Assembly (NCBI RefSeq): GCF_000238295.3
Contig: NZ_AHCD03000039.1
Location: 9,358 to 73,357, forward strand
Direction: 5' to 3'
Length of the DNA stretch: 64,000 nucleotides
From: Pseudoalteromonas rubra
GTDB taxonomy: Bacteria; Pseudomonadota; Gammaproteobacteria; Enterobacterales; Alteromonadaceae
Part shown: positions 48,651-56,176 of the stretch, in pieces
How the letters are laid out: each line of letters opens with the position of its first letter
Position numbering within the stretch: position 1 is the stretch's first letter
Notes under the pieces: model-generated
Seen by the model: only the letters and a program-made list of their open reading frames with translations
Told to the model about the DNA's origin: nothing
Database searches by the model: none
Translations under genes and position numbers: made by a program

Positions 48651-49344
48651 AATGCTTTGTCTGAGATAAGTGCGATGTGGCATCGACTCAAGTACACAAG
48701 ATAAATAACAGGAATTTAGATGATGGTGGGTTGTACTGGGTTTGAATTGGTAATGCTCGCCTTGGTTAGGAATGAGTGCGATGTGGCATCGATCAATGTA
48801 TACGAGATAAATAAAAGGAATTTAGATGATGGTGGGTTGTACTGGATTTGAATTGGTAATGCTCGCCTTGGTTAGGAATGAGCGCGATGTGGCATCGACC
48901 AATGTATACGAGATAAATAAAAGGAATTTAGATGATGGTGGGTTGTACTGGATTTGAATTGGTAATGCTCGCCTTGGTTAGGAATGAGCGCGATGTGGCA
49001 TCGACCAATGTATACGAGATAAATAAAAGGAATTTAGATGATGGTGGGTTGTACTGGATTTGAATTGGTAATGCTCGCCTTGGTTAGGAATGAGCGCGAT
49101 GTGGCATCGACCAATGTATACGAGATAAATAAAAGGAATTTAGATGATGGTGGGTTGTACTGGATTTGAATTGGTAATGCTCGCCTTGGTTAGGAATGAG
49201 CGCGATGTGGCATCGACCAATGTATACGAGATAAATAAAAGGAATTTAGATGATGGTGGGTTGTACTGGATTTGAATTGGTAATGCTCGCCTTGGTTAGG
49301 AATGAGCGCGATGTGGCATCGACCAATGTATACGAGTAAATAAC
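48651..49344 (-). repeat. tandem ~106-bp units of degenerate tRNA-Val, six copies plus a truncated one
   Basis: Units start near 48711, 48817, 48923, 49028, 49134 and 49240, after a truncated copy at 48651-48710. Each ends, in transcription order, with an intact acceptor 3' strand and CCA (ACAACCCACCA), but the T-arm is broken and the 5' half is replaced by TTGGTCGATGCCACATCG plus CGCTCATTCCTAACCAAGG. CGATG/CATCG can form a hairpin inside a TTGGT/ACCAA stem. No copy can fold as a tRNA. The units are nearly identical, so they were amplified after the damage. Confidence 0.9.
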
Positions 49345-49358
49345 AGGAATTTAAATGA

Positions 49359-49434
49359 TGGTGGGTTGTACTGGACTTGAACCAGTGACCCTCGCCTTGT
49401 AAGGGCGATGCTCTCCCAACTGAGCTAACAACCC
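49359..49434 (-). tRNA. tRNA-Val(TAC), copy a (last in the operon)
   Basis: A 76-base gene: acceptor GGGTTGT/ACAACCC, encoded CCA, T-arm TTCAAGT, anticodon loop with TAC. Confidence 0.95.
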
Positions 49435-49538
49435 AATACGCTTGTTTCAAATGTGAATGGCTGTGCTGATCTTAAATCATAGTCCTAGCCTTGGTAATAA
49501 TGAGCGCGATGCTGCATCGACCAAGTTCACCAAAATTA
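49435..49538 (-). pseudogene. decayed tRNA-Val remnant in the spacer
   Basis: It contains CTTGGTCGATGCAGCATCG and TTACCAAGGC like the tandem array, but its 3' part (TTTAAGATCAGCACAGCCA) has decayed further and lost the acceptor. Confidence 0.75.
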
Positions 49539-49614
49539 TGGTGGGTTGTACTGGACTTGAACCAGTGACCCTCGCCTTGTAAGGGCGATGCTCTCCCAAC
49601 TGAGCTAACAACCC
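49539..49614 (-). tRNA. tRNA-Val(TAC), copy b
   Basis: Intact; mature part identical to copy a. Confidence 0.95.
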
Positions 49615-49654
49615 ATGCATATATGCAGGTATATACTCTGTATTTCCGAGGAAA

Positions 49655-49730
49655 TGGTGGGTTGTACTGGACTTGAACCAGTGACCCTCGCCTTGTAAGG
49701 GCGATGCTCTCCCAACTGAGCTAACAACCC
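49655..49730 (-). tRNA. tRNA-Val(TAC), copy c
   Basis: Intact; mature part identical to copy a. Confidence 0.95.
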
Positions 49731-49763
49731 AGAGTATTATTTTGGCAAGAATTGCGTTTAAGA

Positions 49764-49842
49764 TGGTGGGTTGTACTGACCTTAAATCAGACCCTTGCCT
49801 TGGTAAGAATGAGCGCAATGCTGCATCGACCAAAGTTCACCA
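49764..49842 (-). pseudogene. tRNA-Val remnant with intact CCA end
   Basis: It ends with GTACAACCCACCA but has the rearranged 5' part (TTTGGTCGATGCAGCATTG ... TTACCAAGG) and a broken T-arm. It is an intermediate between the array units and the remnant at 49435. Confidence 0.8.
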
Positions 49843-49847
49843 ATTAA

Positions 49848-49923
49848 TGGTGGGTTGTACTGGACTTGAACCAGTGACCCTCGCCTTGTAAGGGCGATGC
49901 TCTCCCAACTGAGCTAACAACCC
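49848..49923 (-). tRNA. tRNA-Val(TAC), copy d
   Basis: Intact; mature part identical to copy a. Confidence 0.95.
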
Positions 49924-49954
49924 ATCTTAAATTTTCAGAATGTTATAGAAGTTA

Positions 49955-50030
49955 TGGTGGGTTGTACTGGACTTGAACCAGTGACCCTCGCCTTGTAAGG
50001 GCGATGCTCTCCCAACTGAGCTAACAACCC
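49955..50030 (-). tRNA. tRNA-Val(TAC), copy e
   Basis: Intact; mature part identical to copy a. Confidence 0.95.
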
Positions 50031-50105
50031 ATAACTTGTGTATTCTGATTTGTGCGTATTGCAACTAAATTTTACCTGACATTAAAAAGCCGATGCAAAA
50101 AATAA

Positions 50106-50181
50106 TGGTGGGTTGTACTGGACTTGAACCAGTGACCCTCGCCTTGTAAGGGCGATGCTCTCCCAACTGAGCTAACAACCC
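50106..50181 (-). tRNA. tRNA-Val(TAC), copy f
   Basis: Intact; with the spacer after it, it forms a 180-base block repeated at 49359-49538. Confidence 0.95.
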
Positions 50182-50285
50182 AATACGCTTGTTTCAAATG
50201 TGAATGGCTGTGCTGATCTTAAATCATAGTCCTAGCCTTGGTAATAATGAGCGCGATGCTGCATCGACCAAGTTCACCAAAATTA
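50182..50285 (-). pseudogene. decayed tRNA-Val remnant, duplicate of 49435-49538
   Basis: Same sequence as the remnant at 49435, as far as can be read. Confidence 0.75.
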
Positions 50286-50361
50286 TGGTGGGTTGTACTG
50301 GACTTGAACCAGTGACCCTCGCCTTGTAAGGGCGATGCTCTCCCAACTGAGCTAACAACCC
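50286..50361 (-). tRNA. tRNA-Val(TAC), copy g (first in the operon)
   Basis: Intact; about 40 bases after the promoter. Confidence 0.95.
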
Positions 50362-50405
50362 ACATTTGAAACCAACAACACCTTGCCGTGTCGTTGTGGG
50401 GCGCT

Positions 50406-50433
50406 ATTATATGTTTCCTTTCAAAGGAGTCAA
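50406..50433 (-). promoter_or_regulatory. sigma70 promoter of the tRNA-Val operon
   Basis: On the minus strand TTGACT (50433-50428), 16 bases, TATAAT (50411-50406), followed by AGCGCCCC. The spacer holds the palindrome CCTTTGAAAGG. Confidence 0.85.
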
Positions 50434-50930
50434 CACAAAATCCTGATTTTTTATCTGCATGCTTCTTTTATGTTCACTTGTTCGTTTTTTGGGTATTCCC
50501 CTTCATTATATGTCCGGGCAATAAATGAAGCATAGATATCTTATGAAAGTGATAGAAATAGAATTGGGAGTTGTGAGGGGGATCAGGTTACAGGTGAATT
50601 AAAGAGGGGGGTGAGTTGTCGGGCAATATTAAAAGGCTTATTTTTGTGCTAAGTATCTTTGAGTCTCAGCTCAAATCAATTGTTGCATGTGGCAGGGCAT
50701 TAATCTGCGTTTTTTAATTTAACTACAGCTTGGAGAGAATGATAGAAGATATGGGTAACGGTGACCTCAAAATACTGATGGGGAAGTGCCATGACCCGTG
50801 TTTGATAGGGTGAGCTGGTTTTAAATTGAGCAAAAACATAGACTTCTATTGATTGCACCCTGAGTTTCGCTTATATTCTGTTCTTTCGGGGTGTTTTTCC
50901 AGCAGTTAAGAAAAACTTGCAGAAAAGGTG
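50434..50930. other. gap between divergent tRNA operons
   Basis: About 500 bases without a credible gene: frames are short and interrupted. Apart from the two promoters at its ends I see no further element. Confidence 0.6.
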
Positions 50931-50959
50931 TTGACTTTGTTTTCTGTGATGCATAGAAT
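50931..50959 (+). promoter_or_regulatory. sigma70 promoter of the Ala-Glu tRNA operon
   Basis: TTGACT (50931-50936), 17 bases, TAGAAT (50954-50959), then GCGCCCCGC, the same discriminator type as the other tRNA promoters here. Confidence 0.85.
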
Positions 50960-51009
50960 GCGCCCCGCACTCAGCGATGAGGCGGTGACGTTTCATTGCG
51001 AATAGGTGA

Positions 51010-51085
<76 letters not shown>

Positions 51086-51157
51086 AACCTAGTGTAAATA
51101 TGTCCTAGTGATATAATGTTCGAATGTGGCTTCGAATGCCATACTTCGAAATGTTGT

Positions 51158-51233
51158 GTCCCCTTCGTCTAGAGGCCTAGGACACCGCCCTTTCACGGCG
51201 GTAACAGGGGTTCGAATCCCCTAGGGGACGCCA
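51158..51233 (+). tRNA. tRNA-Glu(TTC), copy 1
   Basis: A 76-base gene: acceptor GTCCCCT/AGGGGAC, anticodon TTC in loop CTTTCAC, GCCA 3' end encoded. Confidence 0.96.
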
Positions 51234-51301
51234 CTTACTCAGGTAAGTACCAAACTCATATGGTGAGAGTCTAAATAACCAGTCCTAGTGACACATTCAG
51301 T

Positions 51302-51377
51302 GTCCCCTTCGTCTAGAGGCCTAGGACACCGCCCTTTCACGGCGGTAACAGGGGTTCGAATCCCCTAGGGGACGCCA
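51302..51377 (+). tRNA. tRNA-Glu(TTC), copy 2
   Basis: Identical mature part; 144 bases after copy 1. Confidence 0.96.
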
Positions 51378-51445
51378 CTTACTTCGGTAAGTACGATACT
51401 CGTATGGTAAGAGTCTAAATAACCAGTCCTAGTGACACATTCAGT

Positions 51446-51521
51446 GTCCCCTTCGTCTAGAGGCCTAGGACACCGCCCTTTCACGGCGGTAACAGGGGTT
51501 CGAATCCCCTAGGGGACGCCA
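51446..51521 (+). tRNA. tRNA-Glu(TTC), copy 3
   Basis: Identical mature part; 144 bases after copy 2, spacer nearly the same. Confidence 0.96.
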
Positions 51522-51589
51522 CTTACTTCGGTAAGTACGATACTCGTATGGTAAGAGTCTAAATAACCAGTCCTAGTGACACATTCAGT

Positions 51590-51665
51590 GTCCCCTTCGT
51601 CTAGAGGCCTAGGACACCGCCCTTTCACGGCGGTAACAGGGGTTCGAATCCCCTAGGGGACGCCA
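51590..51665 (+). tRNA. tRNA-Glu(TTC), copy 4
   Basis: Identical mature part; 144 bases after copy 3. Confidence 0.96.
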
Positions 51666-51734
51666 CTTACTTTTAGTAAGCATAAAACTCGTATAGTAAG
51701 AGTATAAACAACTAGTCCTAGTGACACATTCAGT

Positions 51735-51810
51735 GTCCCCTTCGTCTAGAGGCCTAGGACACCGCCCTTTCACGGCGGTAACAGGGGTTCGAATCCCCTA
51801 GGGGACGCCA
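51735..51810 (+). tRNA. tRNA-Glu(TTC), copy 5
   Basis: Identical mature part; the preceding spacer has small changes. Confidence 0.96.
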
Positions 51811-51872
51811 CTTACTTCGGTAAGTACTAAACTCATATGGTGAGAGTCTAAATAACCAGTCCTAGTGACACA

Positions 51873-51974
51873 GAACATTCTGTAAGAGAGAGAATAATGC
51901 CGTTCGCTTTTGCTGGCAAAAGACTCATCTCAACGCAGAATTAGCAAATCAGTGATTTGCTAGACAAATTCTGC
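51873..51974 (+). other. extra ~100-base segment with two hairpins before tRNA-Glu copy 6
   Basis: This spacer is about 96 bases longer than its neighbours. The extra part holds CTTTTG-CTGG-CAAAAG (51907-51922) and a long nested hairpin (51934-51975), with outer arms CGCAGAATT/AATTCTGCG and inner arms AGCAAATC/GATTTGCT, which runs up to the first base of the tRNA. Confidence 0.75.
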
Positions 51975-52050
51975 GTCCCCTTCGTCTAGAGGCCTAGGAC
52001 ACCGCCCTTTCACGGCGGTAACAGGGGTTCGAATCCCCTAGGGGACGCCA
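51975..52050 (+). tRNA. tRNA-Glu(TTC), copy 6
   Basis: Identical mature part; preceded directly by a long hairpin. Confidence 0.96.
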
Positions 52051-52126
52051 CTTACTCAGGTAGGTATGATTCTCGTATGGTAAGAGTCTAAATAACCAGT
52101 CCTAGTGACACAGGAACAACACCTGC

Positions 52127-52202
52127 GTCCCCTTCGTCTAGAGGCCTAGGACACCGCCCTTTCACGGCGGTAACAGGGGTTCGAATCCCCTAGGGGACGC
52201 CA
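52127..52202 (+). tRNA. tRNA-Glu(TTC), copy 7
   Basis: Identical mature part; a small CAGG/CCTG hairpin lies just before it. Last gene of the operon. Confidence 0.96.
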
Positions 52203-52413
52203 CTTTTCTTCTTAGTAATACCATTTTTTTAAATTCATATTCGTAAATTCCCCGTTATATTTATCCTCCTCTGTTTTGTTATTTTCAATATTCTAATTAA
52301 TTTTTTCATATATTTCATTTACTTGAATTATTTGATTTAAAACAAAGTTAAGGCTTTATTAACAAGCTCACCTCGGAAAAATGGGTTAGTATCGCGTCTT
52401 TTAGGTGAGTATC

Positions 52414-53994
52414 ATGGCCAAAAGGTGTACCGATTATACGGATAAAGAAAATGATTATCCGGTCTCTTATAACCTCTTATCTACCACAGATACAAAAGGG
52501 CGGATCACGTACGCGAACCAAAGCTTTTGTGACGTTGCTGGCTTCGAATTAGATGAGCTGGAAGGGCAGCCACATAACCTGGTACGTCACCCAACCATGC
52601 CCAAAGCCGCATTTAAAGACCTCTGGCAATTCATCGGAACAGGCAAGCCCTGGATGGGCATAGTAAAAAATCGCTGTAAAAATGGAGACCATTACTGGGT
52701 CAATGCTTATGTGACGCCAATCAATGATGAGCTTGGCCAAACTGCCGAGTATCAATCCGTGCGAACCAAGCCCGAACGGGAGGTGGTGAAACGTGCTGAA
52801 AACATTTACCAGCAACTTGATAAGGGGGTTGATGCAGCAAAATTGACGCGTTCATCTATGTCTTTGTCAGCTCAAATGATGTTGATCCTATTGGTGTCTT
52901 ATATATTGAGCATGATTTTTACCAGCTTACCTGCACCATGGAACTATCTCCTGGAGACCTTACTGCTCGCTGGCGTACTCACGTTGACTTATCAAAGGTT
53001 GTCACCGGTGCGTCGTTTGAGTAAAAAAGCCAAACAAGTTTACGACAATCCGCTGATGCAAAAAATCTACCTTAATAAAGTGAATGATGTCGCGGCCATT
53101 GAGCTGGCGTTGTTGGCTCGGGGTTCTGAGCTACGCGCTGTATTGGGCAGAGTACAGGATGCCAGTCAGCTTGTTGACCAGCATGCACAAGCAACCGTGT
53201 CAGAATGCCACAGCAATACCGAGCTATTACAGGAGCAACAAAGTCAGACTGGTTCTTTGGCGACTGCGATGAACGAAATGACCGCTGCGATTTCTGATAT
53301 TGCGGGCAATACCAGTGATGCAGCGAACCGCTCTGAAGGGGCGTTGCGTTCAGTATTGGATTCGAACTCTGTGGTGCAGGCCAGTATGCAAACAAACCAT
53401 GCTTTATGCGAAGAGTTGAGCCGCACTCAGCGTGATATTGCTGAGCTAAATGAACAAACCGTGCATATTGGGGGAGTGGTTGATGTGATACGTGATATTT
53501 CGGAGCAGACTAATTTGCTAGCTCTGAATGCGGCTATAGAAGCAGCCAGGGCTGGTGAGCAGGGCCGAGGTTTTGCCGTGGTGGCTGATGAAGTAAGGGC
53601 ATTGGCACAACGTACTCAGGATTCGACCAGAGAGATTGATGATATAGTCGCCGGGCTCAAACAACGGGCTGAGCGCGCGGTAGCGGCGATTCAAAATGGG
53701 GTTGAGAAGTCGACTGAATGTGTGGCTCAGGCTGAGCAAACAAAAGAAAACCTGGCCTCGATAGAGCATATGGTAAAAGATATTTCTGCACTGAATTACG
53801 AAATAGCCACTGCGACTGACCAAATGTCGGGTGCCAGTAATGAGATAAACGACAAAGCCGTCAATATCTCCGGGCTTGCGAATGCCTCAATGCAAAGTGC
53901 AGACACCACCACAGCAGCAATGAAAAATACAGAGCAAGCACTGGCCGATCAAGCTGCATTGGTCGATCAGTTTCTGTTGCGACTCAGTAATTAA
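52414..53994 (+). CDS. PAS-containing methyl-accepting chemotaxis protein, Aer-like
   Basis: A 526-residue chemoreceptor. A PAS domain lies at about 15-115 (TDTKGRITYANQSFCDVAGF), as in redox/oxygen sensor Aer; two hydrophobic segments at about 150-190 anchor it without a large periplasmic domain; the signalling domain has the conserved tip EQTNLLALNAAIEAARAGE near residue 365. AGGTGAG upstream supports the ATG at 52414. Redox sensing through FAD is inferred from the layout. Confidence 0.9.
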   Translation: MAKRCTDYTDKENDYPVSYNLLSTTDTKGRITYANQSFCDVAGFELDELEGQPHNLVRHPTMPKAAFKDLWQFIGTGKPWMGIVKNRCKNGDHYWVNAYVTPINDELGQTAEYQSVRTKPEREVVKRAENIYQQLDKGVDAAKLTRSSMSLSAQMMLILLVSYILSMIFTSLPAPWNYLLETLLLAGVLTLTYQRLSPVRRLSKKAKQVYDNPLMQKIYLNKVNDVAAIELALLARGSELRAVLGRVQDASQLVDQHAQATVSECHSNTELLQEQQSQTGSLATAMNEMTAAISDIAGNTSDAANRSEGALRSVLDSNSVVQASMQTNHALCEELSRTQRDIAELNEQTVHIGGVVDVIRDISEQTNLLALNAAIEAARAGEQGRGFAVVADEVRALAQRTQDSTREIDDIVAGLKQRAERAVAAIQNGVEKSTECVAQAEQTKENLASIEHMVKDISALNYEIATATDQMSGASNEINDKAVNISGLANASMQSADTTTAAMKNTEQALADQAALVDQFLLRLSN

Positions 53995-54118
53995 AAAAGA
54001 TTATGAAAATGTGAATAAGTTATTTCTTGCTGGTATGATTTAGAATTTCAACTTTATGTGTCTAAATCACAGATTTTGACATTGATATGCGTACATAAAT
54101 CACACACAGGGATAACAA

Positions 54119-54673
54119 ATGAACAAGTTCCAGAAAGCCTCAAAAATGGGTGTCGCAGCACTGATCATGACACTGGCGAACACGCAGGTGAGCGTAGCAG
54201 GAGTCGATGGAGGTTACTTCTCCGGTAAAAAGCAAGATTGCGAGATCTGGCGAGACGTTGCACCTTACAACTGGGCAAATACGACCCGTGGCAATCAATC
54301 CATGATTTTTTACTGCAACCGTGGCGGCTACACAGTGACCACGGTTGAGCTAAAGATCAAGCGTATTAGTGATAATACTGTTGTATTTCGTGAAAAAAGA
54401 AAGCAAAACCTGACATCGGGTTATGGCCACGGCTTTTATCCAGATCTCAGTGCGAACATCAACGAAGAGTATAAAATGGAACTGGATTATACCTTCGTCA
54501 AACTCAAGCATGGTAAGCCTGTCTGGGACAACAAAAAAACTAAAACCTGCAAACGCACATTCACACCAACCAATGCAAATTCAACGCGCGGAGAGATCTT
54601 CTGGTCTATTAAGAGCGCGGGAACGGCCTATCACAACAATGGCTGCCAGGGCGTACGCTTCGATATCCACTAA
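54119..54673 (+). CDS. secreted protein of unknown function
   Basis: Not recognised. The 184-residue protein has an N-terminal signal peptide with probable cleavage near VSVAG (about 28). The mature part has four Cys (QDCEIW, FYCNRGG, KTCKRTF, NGCQGV), which could form two disulfides, and is rich in aromatic and basic residues. Confidence 0.7.
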   Translation: MNKFQKASKMGVAALIMTLANTQVSVAGVDGGYFSGKKQDCEIWRDVAPYNWANTTRGNQSMIFYCNRGGYTVTTVELKIKRISDNTVVFREKRKQNLTSGYGHGFYPDLSANINEEYKMELDYTFVKLKHGKPVWDNKKTKTCKRTFTPTNANSTRGEIFWSIKSAGTAYHNNGCQGVRFDIH

Positions 54674-54731
54674 CATCAACAGGCAGACTGACCATTTCAG
54701 GTCAGTCTGCTAACTTTTATTGAGATGTAGC

Positions 54732-55529
54732 ATGAAAGCTAAACACCTACTGATCAACTTCTTGTGCTTTATGTTCGGTTTTCTGATAGCGGCGATGTCA
54801 CTGTATCAACCCTCCCCGGAAAGTGGCGCGCATGCAGGTAGCGCTGAACGCCCGGCTGCAAAATCAGCACCTCACTTTGAGACAGGTATCCCGTTTTTGA
54901 GCGAGATAAAGGAGAGACCGAAAGAGCAGGTAAAAACCACAACAGCACCTACACCTAATAGTGGGAGCATGCCGAGGCAGGCAAGTACTGACAAAGCCGC
55001 TTTATTAGTGATAGCACAGGACATCGGTTTAGACAGTCATGTTTATCCAGACTTGGCGGATTATGCCATTCAGGATATTGCTAGACTCATTGAACAGCAT
55101 TTGCTGACAGACTTTCGTATTTCAAGCGCGGATATATACACACAGTTTGATGAGATAGAACACTATCTCGAAGAAATGCCACAGCTGGTATCTCAGTACT
55201 TTTTCACGGATTTAATGACACAAAGCCAGTACAAAGGTGAGTTATTTCAGAGTCTTGCGATTCACTTAATGGCACAAAACGTAGAACAGTTTGAGGCAAG
55301 CACTGAGCATCTCAGCCAGATACAGGCTCTGATCGCAACAGCCAGCGACAGTGAGAGTGAGTTAGTGCGTTTAAGCGTGCTAGAGGCGCTGGCCACAATG
55401 AGTTCAGGCAAAGCCCAGCTGCGACAAGTGCTGAGTCAGTTCACTGAGGAAGAAAGCGCGGTGATACAGGCAAAAATAACCTTGCTAAATTATCATATGT
55501 CTTTGGCGGATAAGCTAAATATTGACTGA
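54732..55529 (+). CDS. membrane-anchored protein of unknown function
   Basis: Not recognised. The 265-residue protein has one N-terminal hydrophobic segment (about 6-24), a Pro/Ala/Ser-rich linker (about 25-85) and a helical, acidic C-terminal region (about 90-260), probably periplasmic. It follows the secreted protein gene closely, so the two may be co-expressed. GAG lies seven bases before the chosen ATG. Confidence 0.65.
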   Translation: MKAKHLLINFLCFMFGFLIAAMSLYQPSPESGAHAGSAERPAAKSAPHFETGIPFLSEIKERPKEQVKTTTAPTPNSGSMPRQASTDKAALLVIAQDIGLDSHVYPDLADYAIQDIARLIEQHLLTDFRISSADIYTQFDEIEHYLEEMPQLVSQYFFTDLMTQSQYKGELFQSLAIHLMAQNVEQFEASTEHLSQIQALIATASDSESELVRLSVLEALATMSSGKAQLRQVLSQFTEEESAVIQAKITLLNYHMSLADKLNID

Positions 55530-55624
55530 CCTTGTCCTGGCTTGTAATGCAAAGCTCTACTAACTCATTCAGGCAACGCGGTATCGCAAATAAATAAATT
55601 TTATCGGGTGATCCTTTTAAATGC

Positions 55625-55650
55625 AGTTTTGTTATAATATAACATTGTCA
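55625..55650 (+). promoter_or_regulatory. probable Zur operator before dksA2
   Basis: The perfect palindrome GTTATAATATAAC (55631-55643), with TGTTATA...TATAACA-type context, matches the known gammaproteobacterial Zur box core. A -10-like TATAAT lies inside it, so zinc-loaded Zur bound here would block transcription. The two genes downstream belong to families known from Zur regulons. Confidence 0.8.
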
Positions 55651-55677
55651 AGTTCAATGTTCTGACAAGGCACCTGT

Positions 55678-56121
55678 ATGCAAGTACTTAAATCCACTCC
55701 CTCAGCGCTCACAACCGAGCAAATTTTGGCTGCACCTGAATCCGACTATATGAATGCTGAGCAATTGGCATTTTTCAGACAATATCTGATTGAGTTACAT
55801 GACTCTACCAGAGCGCGCATTCGCGACACCAAAGCACAAATTATGGATCCGCCTGAATTGGTTGATTTGAGTGACAGAGCATCATGGGAGGAGCAATGCA
55901 TGATCCTGATGCGTATTGTTGACCGTGAGCAAAAGTTGTTACCTAAAATTCAGCAGGCACTGGAGCGGATCCGGCTCAATGAGTACGGCTATTGTCAGGA
56001 AACAGGTGAGCCGATCGGCATTGCTCGCTTGCTGGCAAGACCCACTGCTGAATTATGCGCTGACGTAAAACTGTGCTCTGAACTGAAGGAGCACATGTAC
56101 GTTAAAGACAGAGATGTCTGA
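55678..56121 (+). CDS. DksA paralogue with incomplete zinc finger (DksA2-like)
   Basis: A 147-residue DksA-family RNA polymerase-binding protein. The coiled-coil tip keeps the functional DxxDxA motif as DLSDRA near residue 61. The zinc finger has lost two of four Cys: GYCQET and LCADV replace CxxC pairs. Paralogues of this type, such as Pseudomonas DksA2, work without zinc and replace DksA under zinc starvation. A Zur box lies 35 bases upstream and a COG0523 GTPase gene follows, both of which support this role. Confidence 0.85.
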   Translation: MQVLKSTPSALTTEQILAAPESDYMNAEQLAFFRQYLIELHDSTRARIRDTKAQIMDPPELVDLSDRASWEEQCMILMRIVDREQKLLPKIQQALERIRLNEYGYCQETGEPIGIARLLARPTAELCADVKLCSELKEHMYVKDRDV

Positions 56122-56176
56122 CAGAACTTGAACCCACACAAATCTACCGTCAAAAACTGTGTAAGGTAATCAAGCA

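Larger units (their letters stand above)
51158..52202 (+). repeat. tandem tRNA-Glu units, mostly 144 bp
   Basis: Start-to-start distances are 144, 144, 144, 145, 240 and 152 bases. Most spacers start with a CTTAC/GTAAG hairpin right after the tRNA and end in CCAGTCCTAGTGACAC. Confidence 0.9.

Noticed and set aside
49190..49833. Minus-strand frames across the Val tRNA genes
   Set aside because: They are translations of tRNA-Val genes and their degenerate copies, not proteins.
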